Source: Molossus alvarezi
Taxonomy: Eukaryota > Chordata > Mammalia > Chiroptera > Molossidae
DNA: 64,000 bases
Assembly (NCBI GenBank): GCA_037176705.1
Contig: CM073899.1
Coordinates: 3,348,001-3,412,000 of the forward strand
Reading direction: 5' to 3'
Positions 32,927 to 44,349 of the stretch are shown here, in pieces. Numbering within the stretch: position 1 is the first letter of the stretch; each line of letters starts with the position of its first letter. The position numbers and the translations under genes were made by a program. Below the pieces are notes generated by a model that made no database searches, had not been told where the DNA came from, and saw nothing but the letters and a program-made list of their open reading frames with translations.

Positions 32927-33465
32927 AGGCCATGGGAGCGGGACTGCCACCCTCTAACTGCGGCGCTGTGGGCGTGCTGCTGACCTGAGTGGGCACAGCA
33001 GACGCAGCAGCTGCTCACCCTGATGCTTCTCTCTGCCGCCACAGGCGTCCCCGTGGAAGCCAAGGGCACTTGCTTCAGGGAGTGATCCCGTAGCCACCCC
33101 TCCGGTAACTGCATTCTGGGACTTGGCCTTTTCTCCCAGCCCCCACTCCTCGTTTCCACTCCTAGGAGAGGCAGAAGTAGGCCTCGGGGCATCAAACCCA
33201 GACCCGGCCAAGGGCTGGTCTCTGCTCCGCCTCGACTGCCTGCTGGGCTCCCGCGAGAGGCTGTCCCTGCACGGCCTGTGCCCACCGACGGTCGCTGCGG
33301 GGCAGCTGGTTAAGTGCCTTCCTGCTGCACTCGGGGCTCCTCAGTGTGGCCGGTCCTGACTCCACACCCTCGTCACAGGGGCTGCGCGTGTAGTTTGTGT
33401 TTAAATGTGCCAATGCCTGTACATTAACAAGATTTTTAAAAAATAAAGTTGTATAAAACCTTTAA
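32927..33465 (+). other. E2F5: E2F5 3' UTR with poly(A) signal
   Basis: Non-coding tail of E2F5. A canonical AATAAA is at 33442-33447, about 520 bp after the stop, which makes a short 3'UTR. Confidence 0.75.
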
Positions 33466-33466
33466 T
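33461..33466 (-). terminator. RBIS candidate poly(A) signal (ATTAAA, minus strand)
   Basis: TTTAAT on the plus strand is ATTAAA on minus, about 185 bp beyond the RBIS stop. If used, cleavage near 33,445 would make RBIS and E2F5 transcripts overlap tail to tail. Confidence 0.45.
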
Positions 33467-33649
33467 TGCTTGGTCTCTGGGGGAACTGGATGCATCGCCA
33501 CCGTGTCACAGCTGAGCCATTAACCATGTGGCTTCGTCAACGTCCACAGGCTGGTTCTCCTGGCCCTTCTGCGGAGCCTGCGGAGGAGAGTGTCAGTGGG
33601 TGAAGCGTGGGCAGTGGAAGGGCACAGAAATGGCATTCTGTTCACAGCG

Positions 33650-33901
33650 CTATGAACATGCTGTACTTACTGCACAGCCACGCACACCAGAGCCAAGTGC
33701 CGAAATCACTTCCCTTAAAGGCTCTGGAAACTCGGTGTTCGCGTGACCAGCCTTCGGTCCATGAGCAGCGTGACTCCTACGCAGCAGCTGCTTGTGTGGA
33801 GGCTCGAGGGAGAGGCCCGTGGAGAAGTGAGCGAGCTCCTTCTGTATGTCCACAAACGCTGCGTTCATCCTCCTGACCTTCACCTCGTTCACAATGTTTA
33901 T
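33650..33901 (-). CDS. RBIS: RBIS (C8orf59), terminal coding exon
   Basis: Ribosome biogenesis factor, a small nucleolar/nuclear protein acting in 60S assembly. On the minus strand the acceptor TTTTTGAAAG precedes ATAAACATTGTGAACGAGG, giving INIVNEVKVRRMNAAFVDIQ-KELAHFSTGLSLEPPHKQLL. This matches the conserved RBIS core (NKAFVNVQKELAHF...LEPLQKEL in human). Beyond about residue 80 the similarity fades (HGPKAG against human HESKPV), the human-like ending is absent, and the frame runs on to TAG at 33650-33652. This makes about 121 residues against 100 in human. A frameshift near the old stop is likely. Confidence 0.85.
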   Translation of the reverse strand: MNIVNEVKVRRMNAAFVDIQKELAHFSTGLSLEPPHKQLLRRSHAAHGPKAGHANTEFPEPLREVISALGSGVRGCAVSTACS

Positions 33902-34864
33902 CTTTCAAAAAGAGAAAACACTCATCCGTCATCTCAAAACCATGTTGGATAATATATTCAACCTTAATCTGACCTTATTAAACCTCAACTCTAACAAAAA
34001 GGTTCTGTTTTTAAACGAGAATTCTGTGGAATGCCCATATCCTGACTCCACTGGTTTAATTAGAGGCCAAAGGACAGCCCCCTATTCCCAGAGGACAGCT
34101 GTCACCGTCGCTGGGGAAGCCAGGAGCCCGCATCCCACGCAGCATCTCACAACACCTCTCAGCCACTGCAGCCCGCCCCGTGTCTGAACCCTCCTGCAGC
34201 TCTCAAGCCACGTCTCCCATGTCTCCATCTCCCATGTCTCCGTCACAAGTCTCAGCCTCGTGCACTTGACGCCTCGGGACCCTGCTGCCCTCCCTCTGCT
34301 GCCACCTGCCAGCTCCAGGAGGACGTGCCCCTTCATGAAAGATCTCCGACCCTGGCTCAGACTTCTCTCAGGTCTGCTCAGCATGCTCAACTCCTATGGC
34401 CTCGTCATCTCCAGGTCCTCACCTCCTGTCCTCGTACCCCGAGTCCCCTCACGGTTCTTAAATCCCACCGAAGCCTCCAATTCTGTCACATTTCACTCTC
34501 CGGCCCTTCCTTTCTCCTTCACCCGGCACAGATCCCCGACCATTACTGCACGAACCACTAACGTTCCTGACTCTTCACTTCTCTCCTGCAGTCACACTGG
34601 CTGAGCAACCCAGCAAACAGCTGGCAGACTTCACTGGAGCCTGAGAAACCACACTGGGTGGGCGGCTCACTTTCAGTCCACGGTCACACACTGCAACTGA
34701 CCGTTTACATGGCCACCTTCCTCCACCCCCCCGCCCCAAGGCAGGCTCCTCTGTGGGAGTGCACACCTATCTGCCACCCTCCACCCTCCCTCCACCCTCC
34801 GCCCTCTCCGCCCCTGCCCTCCCTTCACCAGCCCCGCGAGCATGCATGCGGTGCCCAGTACTCC
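33902..34864. other. RBIS intron, no recognised element
   Basis: Intronic DNA between the two RBIS coding exons. A pyrimidine-rich CACCCTCC tract occurs at about 34,775-34,830. No gene seen. Confidence 0.45.
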
Positions 34865-35060
34865 CCGCTAATGGAATAACGTGGGCCTTGCTGTCCTCTG
34901 CCTGGAACACACCCTGCATCATGAGCTCCTGGTCACTCAGGTCTTGGCTACAGTGTCTACTCTGAGGAAAATTCCATGTGAATTGTTGCTCCAAACCTCC
35001 ACTGTATCATCTAGCTCTGCTTCCTTTACAGCATTTCCAAAGTCCTAAAACTGCTCCGCA
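34865..35060 (+). mobile_element. L2-like LINE fragment
   Basis: Contains TGTCCTCTGCCTGGAACACA and a diverged continuation typical of the L2 3' end. It lies in the RBIS intron and is short and old. Identification is by that motif only. Confidence 0.5.
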
Positions 35061-35587
35061 AAAAACTGAGCTCAACTACTTCATGAAAACTGAAGAATAG
35101 ATGGTCCACTTCTGTGGACTAGGACGGTCATCACCAAGCCCCAGAGAGCTGATGCCATGTACCACTTGAACAGTTTCCTGAGGAGTCGACTATATCTTGA
35201 TGAAGAAATTTCCCATTTCCCAAATATTTTGAAGTAAAAACAAAAAAGATAAACTTGTCAAATTTTGCATGTGGAGAAACAATATTTTATCTTCATTTGA
35301 CAGGTTCTTAACCATGTGGAGTTCAGAGCAGTTCTGACACCACAGGCGGTTTCTGTGCTCCAGGAAAGCCGTCCAACTTCTTTGCAGCCTCACACGTTTG
35401 CATTTTTTTTCTTATTGTGCATCTGTATTCAAGAAAGGGTTGTTTTTCTTGATTTTTTAAAACAGATCTTTAAAATCCCTTGTACGAAAGGCTAAGAACC
35501 TGTTTAAAATAAAACCATTCAGCTCACCAGGAGTATCACCACCATGCTTTGCTTGTAAACACTAAGGTCAGGATGCTTAATGCTCAC

Positions 35588-35704
35588 CTTCTTAAGATGA
35601 GTGGTAACTGGTTTTGCTTTACTTTTACCCTTAAAGTTTTTTTGGCTGGCTATGTGAAATACATTCCTGGACTTCTGCCCTCTTCGTTTGTTCTTGGCCA
35701 TTGT
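35588..35704 (-). CDS. RBIS: RBIS (C8orf59), first coding exon
   Basis: On the minus strand a strong acceptor (CTGTTCTTTCTCTTCTAG) is followed by ACA and the ATG at 35701. The 38 codons read MAKNKRRGQKSRNVFHIASQ, then KNFKGKSKAKPVTTHLKK, and the donor is GTGAGC at 35587. This is nearly identical to the human N terminus (MAKNKLRGPKSRNVFHIASQ). The basic, lysine-rich start fits nucleolar localisation and rRNA binding. The acceptor 3 nt before the ATG means there is at least one upstream non-coding exon. Confidence 0.95.
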
Positions 35705-37094
35705 CTAGAAGAGAAAGAACAGGAGCTCAGTTAAGCTGCCCACATTTATGACTGTCAGTCCATTTTAGTCTGAAGAGTACAGGTACCAAGGATCTGAAAA
35801 TGGCAACATAGCAAAGGGAAGTGACACAGACTGTCTCCCGGGACCAAACTGGAGTCACAACCAAAATAAAGATAAATCATTCGGTAAAACACCTGAAGAG
35901 CAGCTGGAGAGAATGCTTATAACCAGGGATGGAAAGCCAGGGATTATAACCAAATCGAGCCTGGTAGGAGGTGTGGAGGTGCAAGAGGGCTGGCTGGGTG
36001 CCCATGGGCAGCAGCTGACGGCTGTCTTAGCTATGAGCAGTTCCCCGAGAAGTCGGGGGTTAAAACCCCAGGCCAGCTCCATAGCATAGAAGGGTGGAGC
36101 AGGAAAAGGCTCCCACATAACACCTGGCTGAGGAAATCACAAGAGCAGAGGAACTGGGAACACCAGCACTTCCCTAAAGGGGCAGGGCACAAAATCAGCT
36201 ACAGCCACTCTCCCTGGGCTCCGGCAGAGGGAGGGCACACTGGACTGGAACTATGTGAGGAGAGTCAGGGGTTTATGGCACAGGGGAGACAGCTGGGAAG
36301 GACATTGGGACTTTTATGCTGGATTACTCCATAATAGGACAGAAGCCATCTTACTCAAAGAGCCCCTCCCAAAGCCCTGGGGAGAAGCAACAGCTCCTCC
36401 CTTAGGAATTTAACACCACTTGGCTGGACAAATGCAAATTGAGGCTCATTAACAGCTAGTCTTCCAGCAAGCAGAGGGGGAGAAAAAAAGAAGCCTGTTG
36501 AAATCTGGAACCAGCTCTCAGTGTTGTGGGTCATGGCTCTGAGGACTGAGCTGTGAAGGCTGAGGCCTGAGTTCCTATGCTGAGCCCCTCCCCCACAGCT
36601 TCACTAGCCATCTCTGTCAAGTAGCCCTGTTTTAGTCTGGGGGAGAAGCAACTGCCCCTTCCTCGGGAATTTAACACCACCCTGTGGCTCTGGGGTATGA
36701 GCTGTGAAGGCAGAGGCCAAGACCTCCATGCTGAGCCAAAAGTACACACCACAGAAACCAGTTTATCAAAGCAACTTGAACCCAGGAGAAAGTAATTGCT
36801 TCACCCACTGGAAATCCTCTTACCCTATTGACCTGAGGGATTTTTCATTCAGCAGTGGGCTACAACCTCAGGCTCATAAAGTAATTGAGATTAATATCCT
36901 GCAGGCAAAAGCTAGAGGATAACTGAATCCTTGCTTGGTCTGCGAATCTACCCAGGAAAGTAAGACTTAACAGTGGTGTTTAACATGGGTCCTCCCACAC
37001 TCATCCAAATCCAGTAGAGGGAGCCACAATCAGTGGAACACCAACACCCACAGGGAAAATTTGGCAGGATCTAAAACACATTGAGACAGCCAAA

Positions 37095-37783
37095 ATGGTG
37101 AAACAAAGAAACAAATCCCAAATGAAAGAACAAGAGAATTCTATGAAAGATGTGATAAATGAAATGGAATTAAGCAAGTTATCAGAGGTAGAGTTCAGAG
37201 TAATGATTATGAGGAAGCTCAACAGCATGAGTAAAGAGCCCAACAGCAGGAGTAAAGATATAAACAATAAAAATCAACCAATTGTAAATGAAAACCTACC
37301 AAATGGAAATGAAGAATGACATAGCAGAAATAAAGAACACATTGGAGGGTATAACCAGCAGAGTAGAGGAAACAGAATATCAGATCAGTGAATTAGAAGA
37401 GAGAGTAGAAAAAAATCACCCAATACAAGAACCAAAAAGAAAAAAACAATTAAAAAACAGGAGGAAAGTTTAAGAGAAGTCTAGGACAAAATGAAACATA
37501 ACAACATACACATCATAGGAGTACTTGAGAAAAAGAAAATGAGCATGGGTTTGAGAATATATTTGAAGAAATAGTGACAGAAAACTTCCCTAACTTGGAG
37601 AAGGAAAAAGGCATACAAGTTCTAGAAGCACAGAGAGTCCCAAGTAAGAAGCGAAAGAGGCCCACAGCAAGACACATACTAATTAAAATTCCAAAAGTTA
37701 AAGACAAAAAGAGAATCCTAAAGGCAGCAAGAAATAAACAAAAGGTTACCTTACAAAGGAGTTCGCATAAGGTTATCAGCTGA
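37095..37783 (+). pseudogene. L1 ORF1 relic (RNA-binding protein)
   Basis: Starts MVKQRNKSQMKEQENSMKD, a typical L1 ORF1 N terminus, and continues through EVEFRVMIMRKLNSMSKEP and a coiled-coil part (VEETEYQISELEERVEKNHP). It changes frame several times before RHILIKIPKVKDKKRILKAA near 37,720. Not translatable as one protein. Confidence 0.85.
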
Positions 37784-38889
37784 TTTTTCAACAGAAACAT
37801 TACAGGCCAGAAGGGAATGGCATGAAGTATTCAAGGCAATAAAAAAAAACACAAACAAGGATCTGAACCCAAGACTACTCCATCAGGCAAGGCTATCATT
37901 CAAAATACAAGGTGAAATAAACGAGCTTCCCAGACAAAAATAAAAGGCCAAGAGAATATATTAGCACCAAAACAACACTGCAGGGAATGTTAAAAGGACT
38001 GCTGTAATAAGCAGAAGAAATAGGGAGAGAAACATAGCCGCAATAAATAAGTACATATCAATAACAACCTTAAATGTAAATAGGTTAAATGCTCCAATCA
38101 AAAGACAGAGTAGCTGAATGTATAAGAAAGCATGACTCATATATATGTTGTTTACAAGAGAGCTACTTAAGAACAAAACACATAGGCACTCACATAGGCT
38201 GAAAGTGAACGGATGAAAAAAAAAATTTCCAAGCAAATGGAAAGGAAAAAAAAAACCCGGAGTAACAATTCTCAGATCTGATAAAACAGATTTCAACATG
38301 AAGGCCATAACTAGAGACAAAGAAGGCCACAATATAATATTGAAAGGATCTATCAAACAGGAAGATATGACCTTAGTAAACATGTGTACAACCAATATAG
38401 GAGCACCAAAATATATTTTAAAACTTATGGAGGACTTCAAAGGAGAAACTGAAAGCAATACAATCATAGCAGGGGACTTCAACGCCCCACTGACATCACT
38501 GGATAAATCCTCTATACAAAAAAATTAACAAGGTAACAAAGACTCTAAATGATGCACTAGATCAAATGGATTTAATAGATGCCTACAGATAATTTCATCC
38601 CAAAACCGCAGAATTCACCTTCTTCTCAAGTGCACAGGGGAGATTCTCAAAGATAGACCATATGTTAGGACACAAACTAAGTCTTTACAAGCTCAAGAAG
38701 ACTGAAATCATATCAAGCATCTTCTCAGATCACAACGGCATGAAACTAGAAATCAATTACAATAAAAACACACAAAAACATTTAAACACATGGAGGCTAA
38801 ATGGCAATGTTATTAAACAATGAATGGGTTACCAAGGAGATCAAGGAAGAAATTAAAAACTTCTAGAAACCAATGAAAATGAACACACA

Positions 38890-38987
38890 CCCCTGGCCAG
38901 TTTGGCTCAGTGGTTGAGCACTGGCCTGCGGACCAGAGAGTCCAGGGTTCGGTTTCTGCTAGGGGCACGTACCACACACAAAAAAAA
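38890..38987 (+). repeat. Head-only Ves SINE with 15-bp target duplication
   Basis: Only the tRNA-like head is present (CCCTGGCCAGTTTGGCTCAG to GGGGCACGTACC), followed by CACACACAAAAAAAA. It is flanked by identical GAAAATGAACACACA at 38875-38889 and 38988-39002. It is about 98 bp, less than half of a usual copy. Confidence 0.9.
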
Positions 38988-39392
38988 GAAAATGAACACA
39001 CAACACAAAATCTATGGGACACAGCGAAAGCTGTTCTGAGAGAGAAGTTCATAGTACTACAGGCCTACCTGACGAAAGAAGAAAAATTTCTAATTGACTA
39101 TCTACCCCTACAACTTAAAGAACTAGAAAGTAAACAAAAAGAAAAACCCAGAGCAAGTAGAAGGAAAAAAATAGTAAAGGTCAGAGCAGAAATAAACACC
39201 ATAGAGACAAAAACAAAAAAACAAAACAAAAACAATTCAAAACATCAGTGAAACAAAGAACTGGTTCTTTGAAAAGATAAACAAGACGGATGAACCCTTA
39301 GCCAGACTCATCAACAAACAGAGGGGACCCAGATAAAATCAGAGATGAAAGAGGAAAAATAACAACTGACACTACAGAAACACAAAGGATTT

Positions 39393-39609
39393 AAATTTTA
39401 TTTTATTTTTTTATTGATTTTGAGAGAGAGGAAGGGAGAGGGAGAGAGAGAAACATCAATGACAGAGAACATCAATCGGCTGCCTCCTGCATGCCCCTCA
39501 CTGGGTTTCTGGCCCACAACCTGGGTATATGCCATGACCAGGAATCGAACTGCTGACCTCTTGGTGTATCAGTCAACACTCAACCACTAAGCCACACCTG
39601 CTGAACAAT
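39393..39609 (-). repeat. Ves-type SINE in L1 ORF2
   Basis: Reverse copy from AAATTTTATTTTATTTTTT to AGCCACACCTGCTGAAC, flanked by ACAAAGGATTT on both sides (39382-39392, 39610-39620). Confidence 0.88.
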
Positions 39610-41567
39610 ACAAAGGATTTTTAAAGAATACTATGAACAATTATACGCCAACAAACTGGACAATCTAGGTGAAATGAACAAATTTCTAAAATCACAGTTT
39701 CCCAAAACTGAACTGCGAAGAGACAGAAAACTTGAACAGACCAATAACAACTAAGGAAATTGAAGATGTAATTAAGAAACTCCCAGCAAACAAAAGCCCG
39801 CGCATGGCTTCACAGGGGAATTTGACTGAACATTCAAAGAAGAACATCCATTCTCCTCAAACTACTCCAAAAAATTCCAGAAAAAGGAAGACTTACAAAC
39901 TCTTTTTATGAGACCAGCAAAATTCTACTTCTAAAACCAGATAAAGAAACTACAGAGAAAGAAAACTACAGGCCCAAATCCCTGATGAACATAGATGACA
40001 AAGTCCTTAACAAAACATAAGCAAAGCAAATCAATTGAATCCATCAATCTATTAAAAAAGTATTCACCATGACAAGTGGGATTCATCCCAGGGATGCAAG
40101 GATGGTACAATATTCGCAAATCAATAAATAAACATAAACAAAACAAAATGAAAGATAAAAATCATGTGATTATATCAATAGATGCTGAAAAAGCATTTGA
40201 GAAAATCCAGCACCCATTTCTGATAAAAACGCTTAGCAATGTGAGACTAGAGGGATCATATCTTGACATGATAAAGGCCATATATGAAAAATCTACAGCC
40301 AACATCATACTCAATGGCAAAAACCAAAAGTATTTCCCTTAAAAACAAGAACACTCTTATTTGTGTCACTCTTATTTAACATAGTACTAGAAGTCTTAGC
40401 CACAGCAATTAGACATGAAGAAAAAATAAAAAGGATCCAAATTGAAAAGGCGGAAGTGAAACTGTCACTATTAGCTGATGACATGATATTGTACATAGAA
40501 AACCCTAAAGACTCCATCAAAAATCTATTAGATTTAGTAAATGAATTTGGCAAAGTAGCAAGATACAAAATTAACATCCAGAAATCAATGGCATTCTTAT
40601 ACACCAATAATGAACACTAAGAAACAGAAACTAAAAAAAATTGCCATTTACCACTGCAACATAAAAAAATAAAATACCTAGGAATACATTTAACCAAGGA
40701 GGTAAAAGACTTGTTCTCAGTAAACTACAGGACATTGAAAAAAGAAATAGAGGAAGAAATAAAAAAATGGACACATATACCATGATCACAGATTGCAAAA
40801 ATCTACATCATTAAAATATCCATAGTACCCAAAGCAATCTACAGATTCAATGCAATCCCTAGTAAAGTACCAATGGCATATTTCAGAGATCTAGAACAAA
40901 CACTCCAAAACTTTATATGGAACCATAAAAGACCACAAATAGCTACAGCAATTTTGAAAAAGAAGAACTAAGTGGGAGGGAATCACAATACCAGATACCA
41001 AGTTATACTACAAAGCCACTGTAATCAAAACAGCCTGGTACTGGCAGAAGAACAAACACATAGATCAATGAAACAGAACAGAGAACCCACATATCGACCC
41101 AAGACAGTATGCTCAATTAATATTTGACAAAGGAGGCCAGAGCATACAATAGAGAAAAGACAGTCTCTTCAATAAATGGTGTTGGGAAAATTGGACCACT
41201 ATATGCAAAAAAATGAAACTAGACCACCAACTTACACTATACACAAGAATAAACTCAAAATGGGTAAAAGACTAAAATATAACCCATGAAACAATACAAA
41301 TCCTAGAAGAAAATGCAAGCAGAAAAATTTGAGACATCATATGTAGTGGAATTTTCAATGATACATCACCTAGGGCAAGAGAAAAAAGGGAAAATATTAA
41401 TAAATGAGACTACATCAAATTTAAAAGTTCTGCACAGCAAAAGAAACAAGCATCAAAATGAAAAGTGAACCGACTCTCCAGGAGAACATATTTGCCAATG
41501 ATACATCGCATAAGGTTAATATCCAAAATATAGAGAGTTCTCATGCAACTCAACAAAAGGAAGACAA

Positions 41568-41800
41568 ACAGCAGGTGTGGCTCTGTGTTTGAGTATCGAA
41601 CCATGTACCAAGAGGTCGCCAGTGCAATTTCTGGTCAGGGCACATGCCCTGGTTGTGGGCCAAATCCCCAGTGAAATGCATGCAGGAGGTGGACAAGCAA
41701 TGTTCTCTTCCATCAATGTTTCTCTCTCTCTCTCTCTCCCTCTCCTCTCCCTTCCTTTCTCTCTAAAATCAATAAAGAAAAAAAATTTTTTTAAAAGAAA
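41568..41800 (+). repeat. Ves-type SINE in L1 ORF2
   Basis: Body with GTCAGGGCACATGCCC and tail TAAAATCAATAAAGAAAA. The 5' head is worn. AAGACAA repeats on both sides. Confidence 0.85.
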
Positions 41801-42660
41801 GACAATCCAATTTAAAAATGGGCAGAAGACCTGAATAGACACTTCTCCAAACAAGACATACAAAAAGCCAGGAGATATATGAAAAAATGCTTATCATCTC
41901 TAATCATCAGAGAGATACAAATTAAAACAACTAGGAAATATCACCTCACATTTGCCAGAATAGCTGCCATCAACAAATCAAACAAGTGCTGGCGAGGGTG
42001 TGGAGAAAAGGGGACTCTAGTACACTGCTGGTGGAAATGCAGACTGGTACAGCCACTATGGAAAACAATATGATGTTTCCTCAAAAATTTAAAAATAGAA
42101 CTGCCATTTGACCCAGTGATCCCACTTCTTGGAATATATCCTAAGAAGCCTGAAACACCAATCAGAAAGAATATATGTACCCCCATGTTCATAGCAGCAC
42201 TATTTACAATAGCTAAGATCTGGAAACAGCCCAAGTGTCCATCAGTAGATGAGTGGATAAAAACGCTGTGGTACATTTACACAATGGATACTATGCAGCT
42301 GTAAGAAAGATCTCTTACCCTTAGAGATGACATGGAGGGACCTGGAGAGTATTATGCTGAGTGAAATAAGCCAGTCAGAGAAAGACAAATACCACATGAT
42401 CTCACTTATTTGTGGAACATAATGAACAAAACAAGCTGTTGATCAAAAGAGATCCAGAATCATGGAAGTGGGGAACAGAATGACAAACCTCAGAGGGATG
42501 GCGGGGGTAAACCAAAGAATTTATCTGCATATAAGCACATCCAATCCACAGGGACACTAGGCTGGGGAAGGTAGGAGGGTTGTGGGAGGAAGAAGGAGGG
42601 GGTCAATGGGGAAAAAAGGGGTACATCTGTAATACTTTCAACAATAACAAGAATAATCTT

Positions 42661-43454
42661 ACTGCTGGTTATTTTTAAAGTTGCTGCACGTATTAAATTA
42701 TTTCCTTGTCTTTTTGCCCCCTTTAGATTTTCTACTGTTGGAGTGCAGAATAGGTAAGTCTTTTCTGCATTTCCAGCACCTGACCCATAGGAGGCACCAC
42801 ATTCACTTCTAGTTGAATTGTTAATATCAACACAGTTGCTTTTTCAGCTCCCTGCAGTATCCCACCAAGTTAACCATCACCCCCCTATTCTGCTAGTTCA
42901 CATGCTACTGTGCCACTCTGGTGCCCATCACACCCTAGGGCTGACTCCCTTCTTTTCATTCCTGTCTACTTGCCCCACTTCCTCTCCTGTGTGCCCCGCC
43001 TCAAAATCAGATTTTAATCCTGCACTTCCTGCCTCCCTCCTCCCTTAACTTACTTTCAAGTCACCTCTCTGTTCATGGCTCTTGCCTTAAAACTTCATAT
43101 AGTCTTTGTTCTATAGCTAAACACACACTACCCCTGAACATTCTACCTTGAACATATCTCTCCAGTCTGTCTTTAACAATACATGTGAGGAACAATGTCT
43201 AAATATTAACCGATAAGATTCATTGAGCTTTTACTATGTGTACCAGTACTATGCTTACATTTTATGTGCTTTGAGTAATTTACTCACCACATTTTGTGGG
43301 AGGTACTATCTATCCCCATTTTACAGATTTAAAAAAAAAAAAAAAAAAAAAAACTGATGCAAAGGGAAGTGAATATGCCCATTGCCACCCTGGCAGTCAT
43401 TAGGGAATGCCTAGATTCAAAGCCAGATCTAGTTGTGGGATATGGCCTCTCCTA
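42661..43454. other. RBIS 5' intron, mostly unrecognised
   Basis: Ordinary intronic DNA between the L1 and a MITE. No coding signal. Confidence 0.45.
43329..43352 (+). repeat. Poly(A) run
   Basis: About 23 consecutive A. No SINE or L1 body was recognised immediately upstream. Confidence 0.95.
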
Positions 43455-43582
43455 TAAAGGGTGGGGTAAAAGTAGCTTTACAATTGTGAGTATGTGAAAG
43501 TTTATTCTTGTATTATTATTAATCAATTATTGAATTATTTTCCATGCAGACAATTGCAAAACTACTTTTGCCTGAACCTGTA
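43455..43582. mobile_element. Tc1/mariner-like MITE, 128 bp
   Basis: Terminal inverted repeats of about 33 bp: left TAAAGGGTGGGGTAAAAG..., right read in reverse TACAGGTTCAGGCAAAAG.... Both continue into TAG(C/T)TTT(A/G)CAATTGT. It is bordered by TA on each side, the mariner target duplication. The interior is AT-rich and non-coding. Confidence 0.72.
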
Positions 43583-43699
43583 TACATAAAAATGCAATAC
43601 GAAAATATGACAATATTTATTGGGTGACTGCTACAGTCCCTAGGTCTATTTGGATAGACCATGGGCTTGGGCAGACTATGCCTAAGGACCAAATCAGTT

Positions 43700-43800
43700 C
43701 AGGCACCTCTCTTTCTAAATAAAGTTTTATTAGAACACAACTTTATCCATTCGAGTATGTACTGTCTTATGGATGCTTTTCTAAAGTATTTACTATCTGG
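43700..43800. repeat. Dispersed mammalian repeat fragment, family not assigned
   Basis: AATAAAGTTTTATTAGAACA followed by CAACTTTATCCATTCG resembles a widespread old mammalian interspersed repeat. I cannot name the family with certainty. Confidence 0.4.
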
Positions 43801-44349
43801 TGCACTGAACCTTCCCATGTCAAAGGCCTGTGAGGGCTCCTCCAAGGCACAAGGAGCAATATGCCCAGCCCTTGCTGCTGGAATACATCTGCCACTCTCC
43901 TGCTACGTCTCCACTGGCACCCACCCGCTCAGCCTGTTGTCTCTGAAGACACGAGCCCGTGCCGGCTGCCTTCCCTGTGCTCCCACTGTACCTCTCCCCT
44001 GAAGCACATCCTCCACGTCGGGCCTCAGGAAAGTACGTCACACCAACCCTTTCGACCCCAGCAGTACTTAATACTTAAAAATAACGAACATGATGGAAAA
44101 GAAATTATTATGGAAGAAAACGCACATAATAAATCCCGCCAAGTTAAATGATCTAAAATCCAACAGTAACCAAAATCCAACCACTCATTAATCAATTACC
44201 ACTATGCTCCAGGTGTGGCCCAGAAGTGCCTTACGCGTGATACATACAGACACACAGTCACAGGTGCCCTCACAGGCAGGTTCCTGGAGAGGTAATACCC
44301 TAGTTGAGGGTACAGGGAATACCCCTGACAGCCACGTGGAAACCATGAC

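Larger units (their letters stand above)
37950..42300 (+). pseudogene. L1 ORF2 relic (endonuclease / reverse transcriptase)
   Basis: Endonuclease piece with NTIIAGDFNAPLTSL at about 38,455, then a stop at 38,526. The reverse-transcriptase piece with [17 protein letters not shown] is at about 40,170 and [16 protein letters not shown] at about 40,480 (an ADD catalytic motif). C-terminal pieces YWRG-like [18 protein letters not shown] (41,990) and [15 protein letters not shown] (42,145) follow. Multiple stops, frameshifts and three SINE insertions make it inactive. Confidence 0.87.
35800..42660 (+). mobile_element. Near-full-length but defunct L1 element
   Basis: A LINE-1 in the sense of the plus strand, antisense to RBIS, inside the RBIS 5' intron. 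Order: 5' UTR-like region (about 35,800-37,094), ORF1 (37,095 on), ORF2 (about 37,950-42,300), and a short 3' UTR ending with the A/T-rich CAATAACAAGAATAATC at about 42,655. Three SINEs are inserted (38,890; 39,393; 41,568). Stops and frameshifts break both frames. I could not fix the exact 5' end or a target duplication. Confidence 0.88.
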
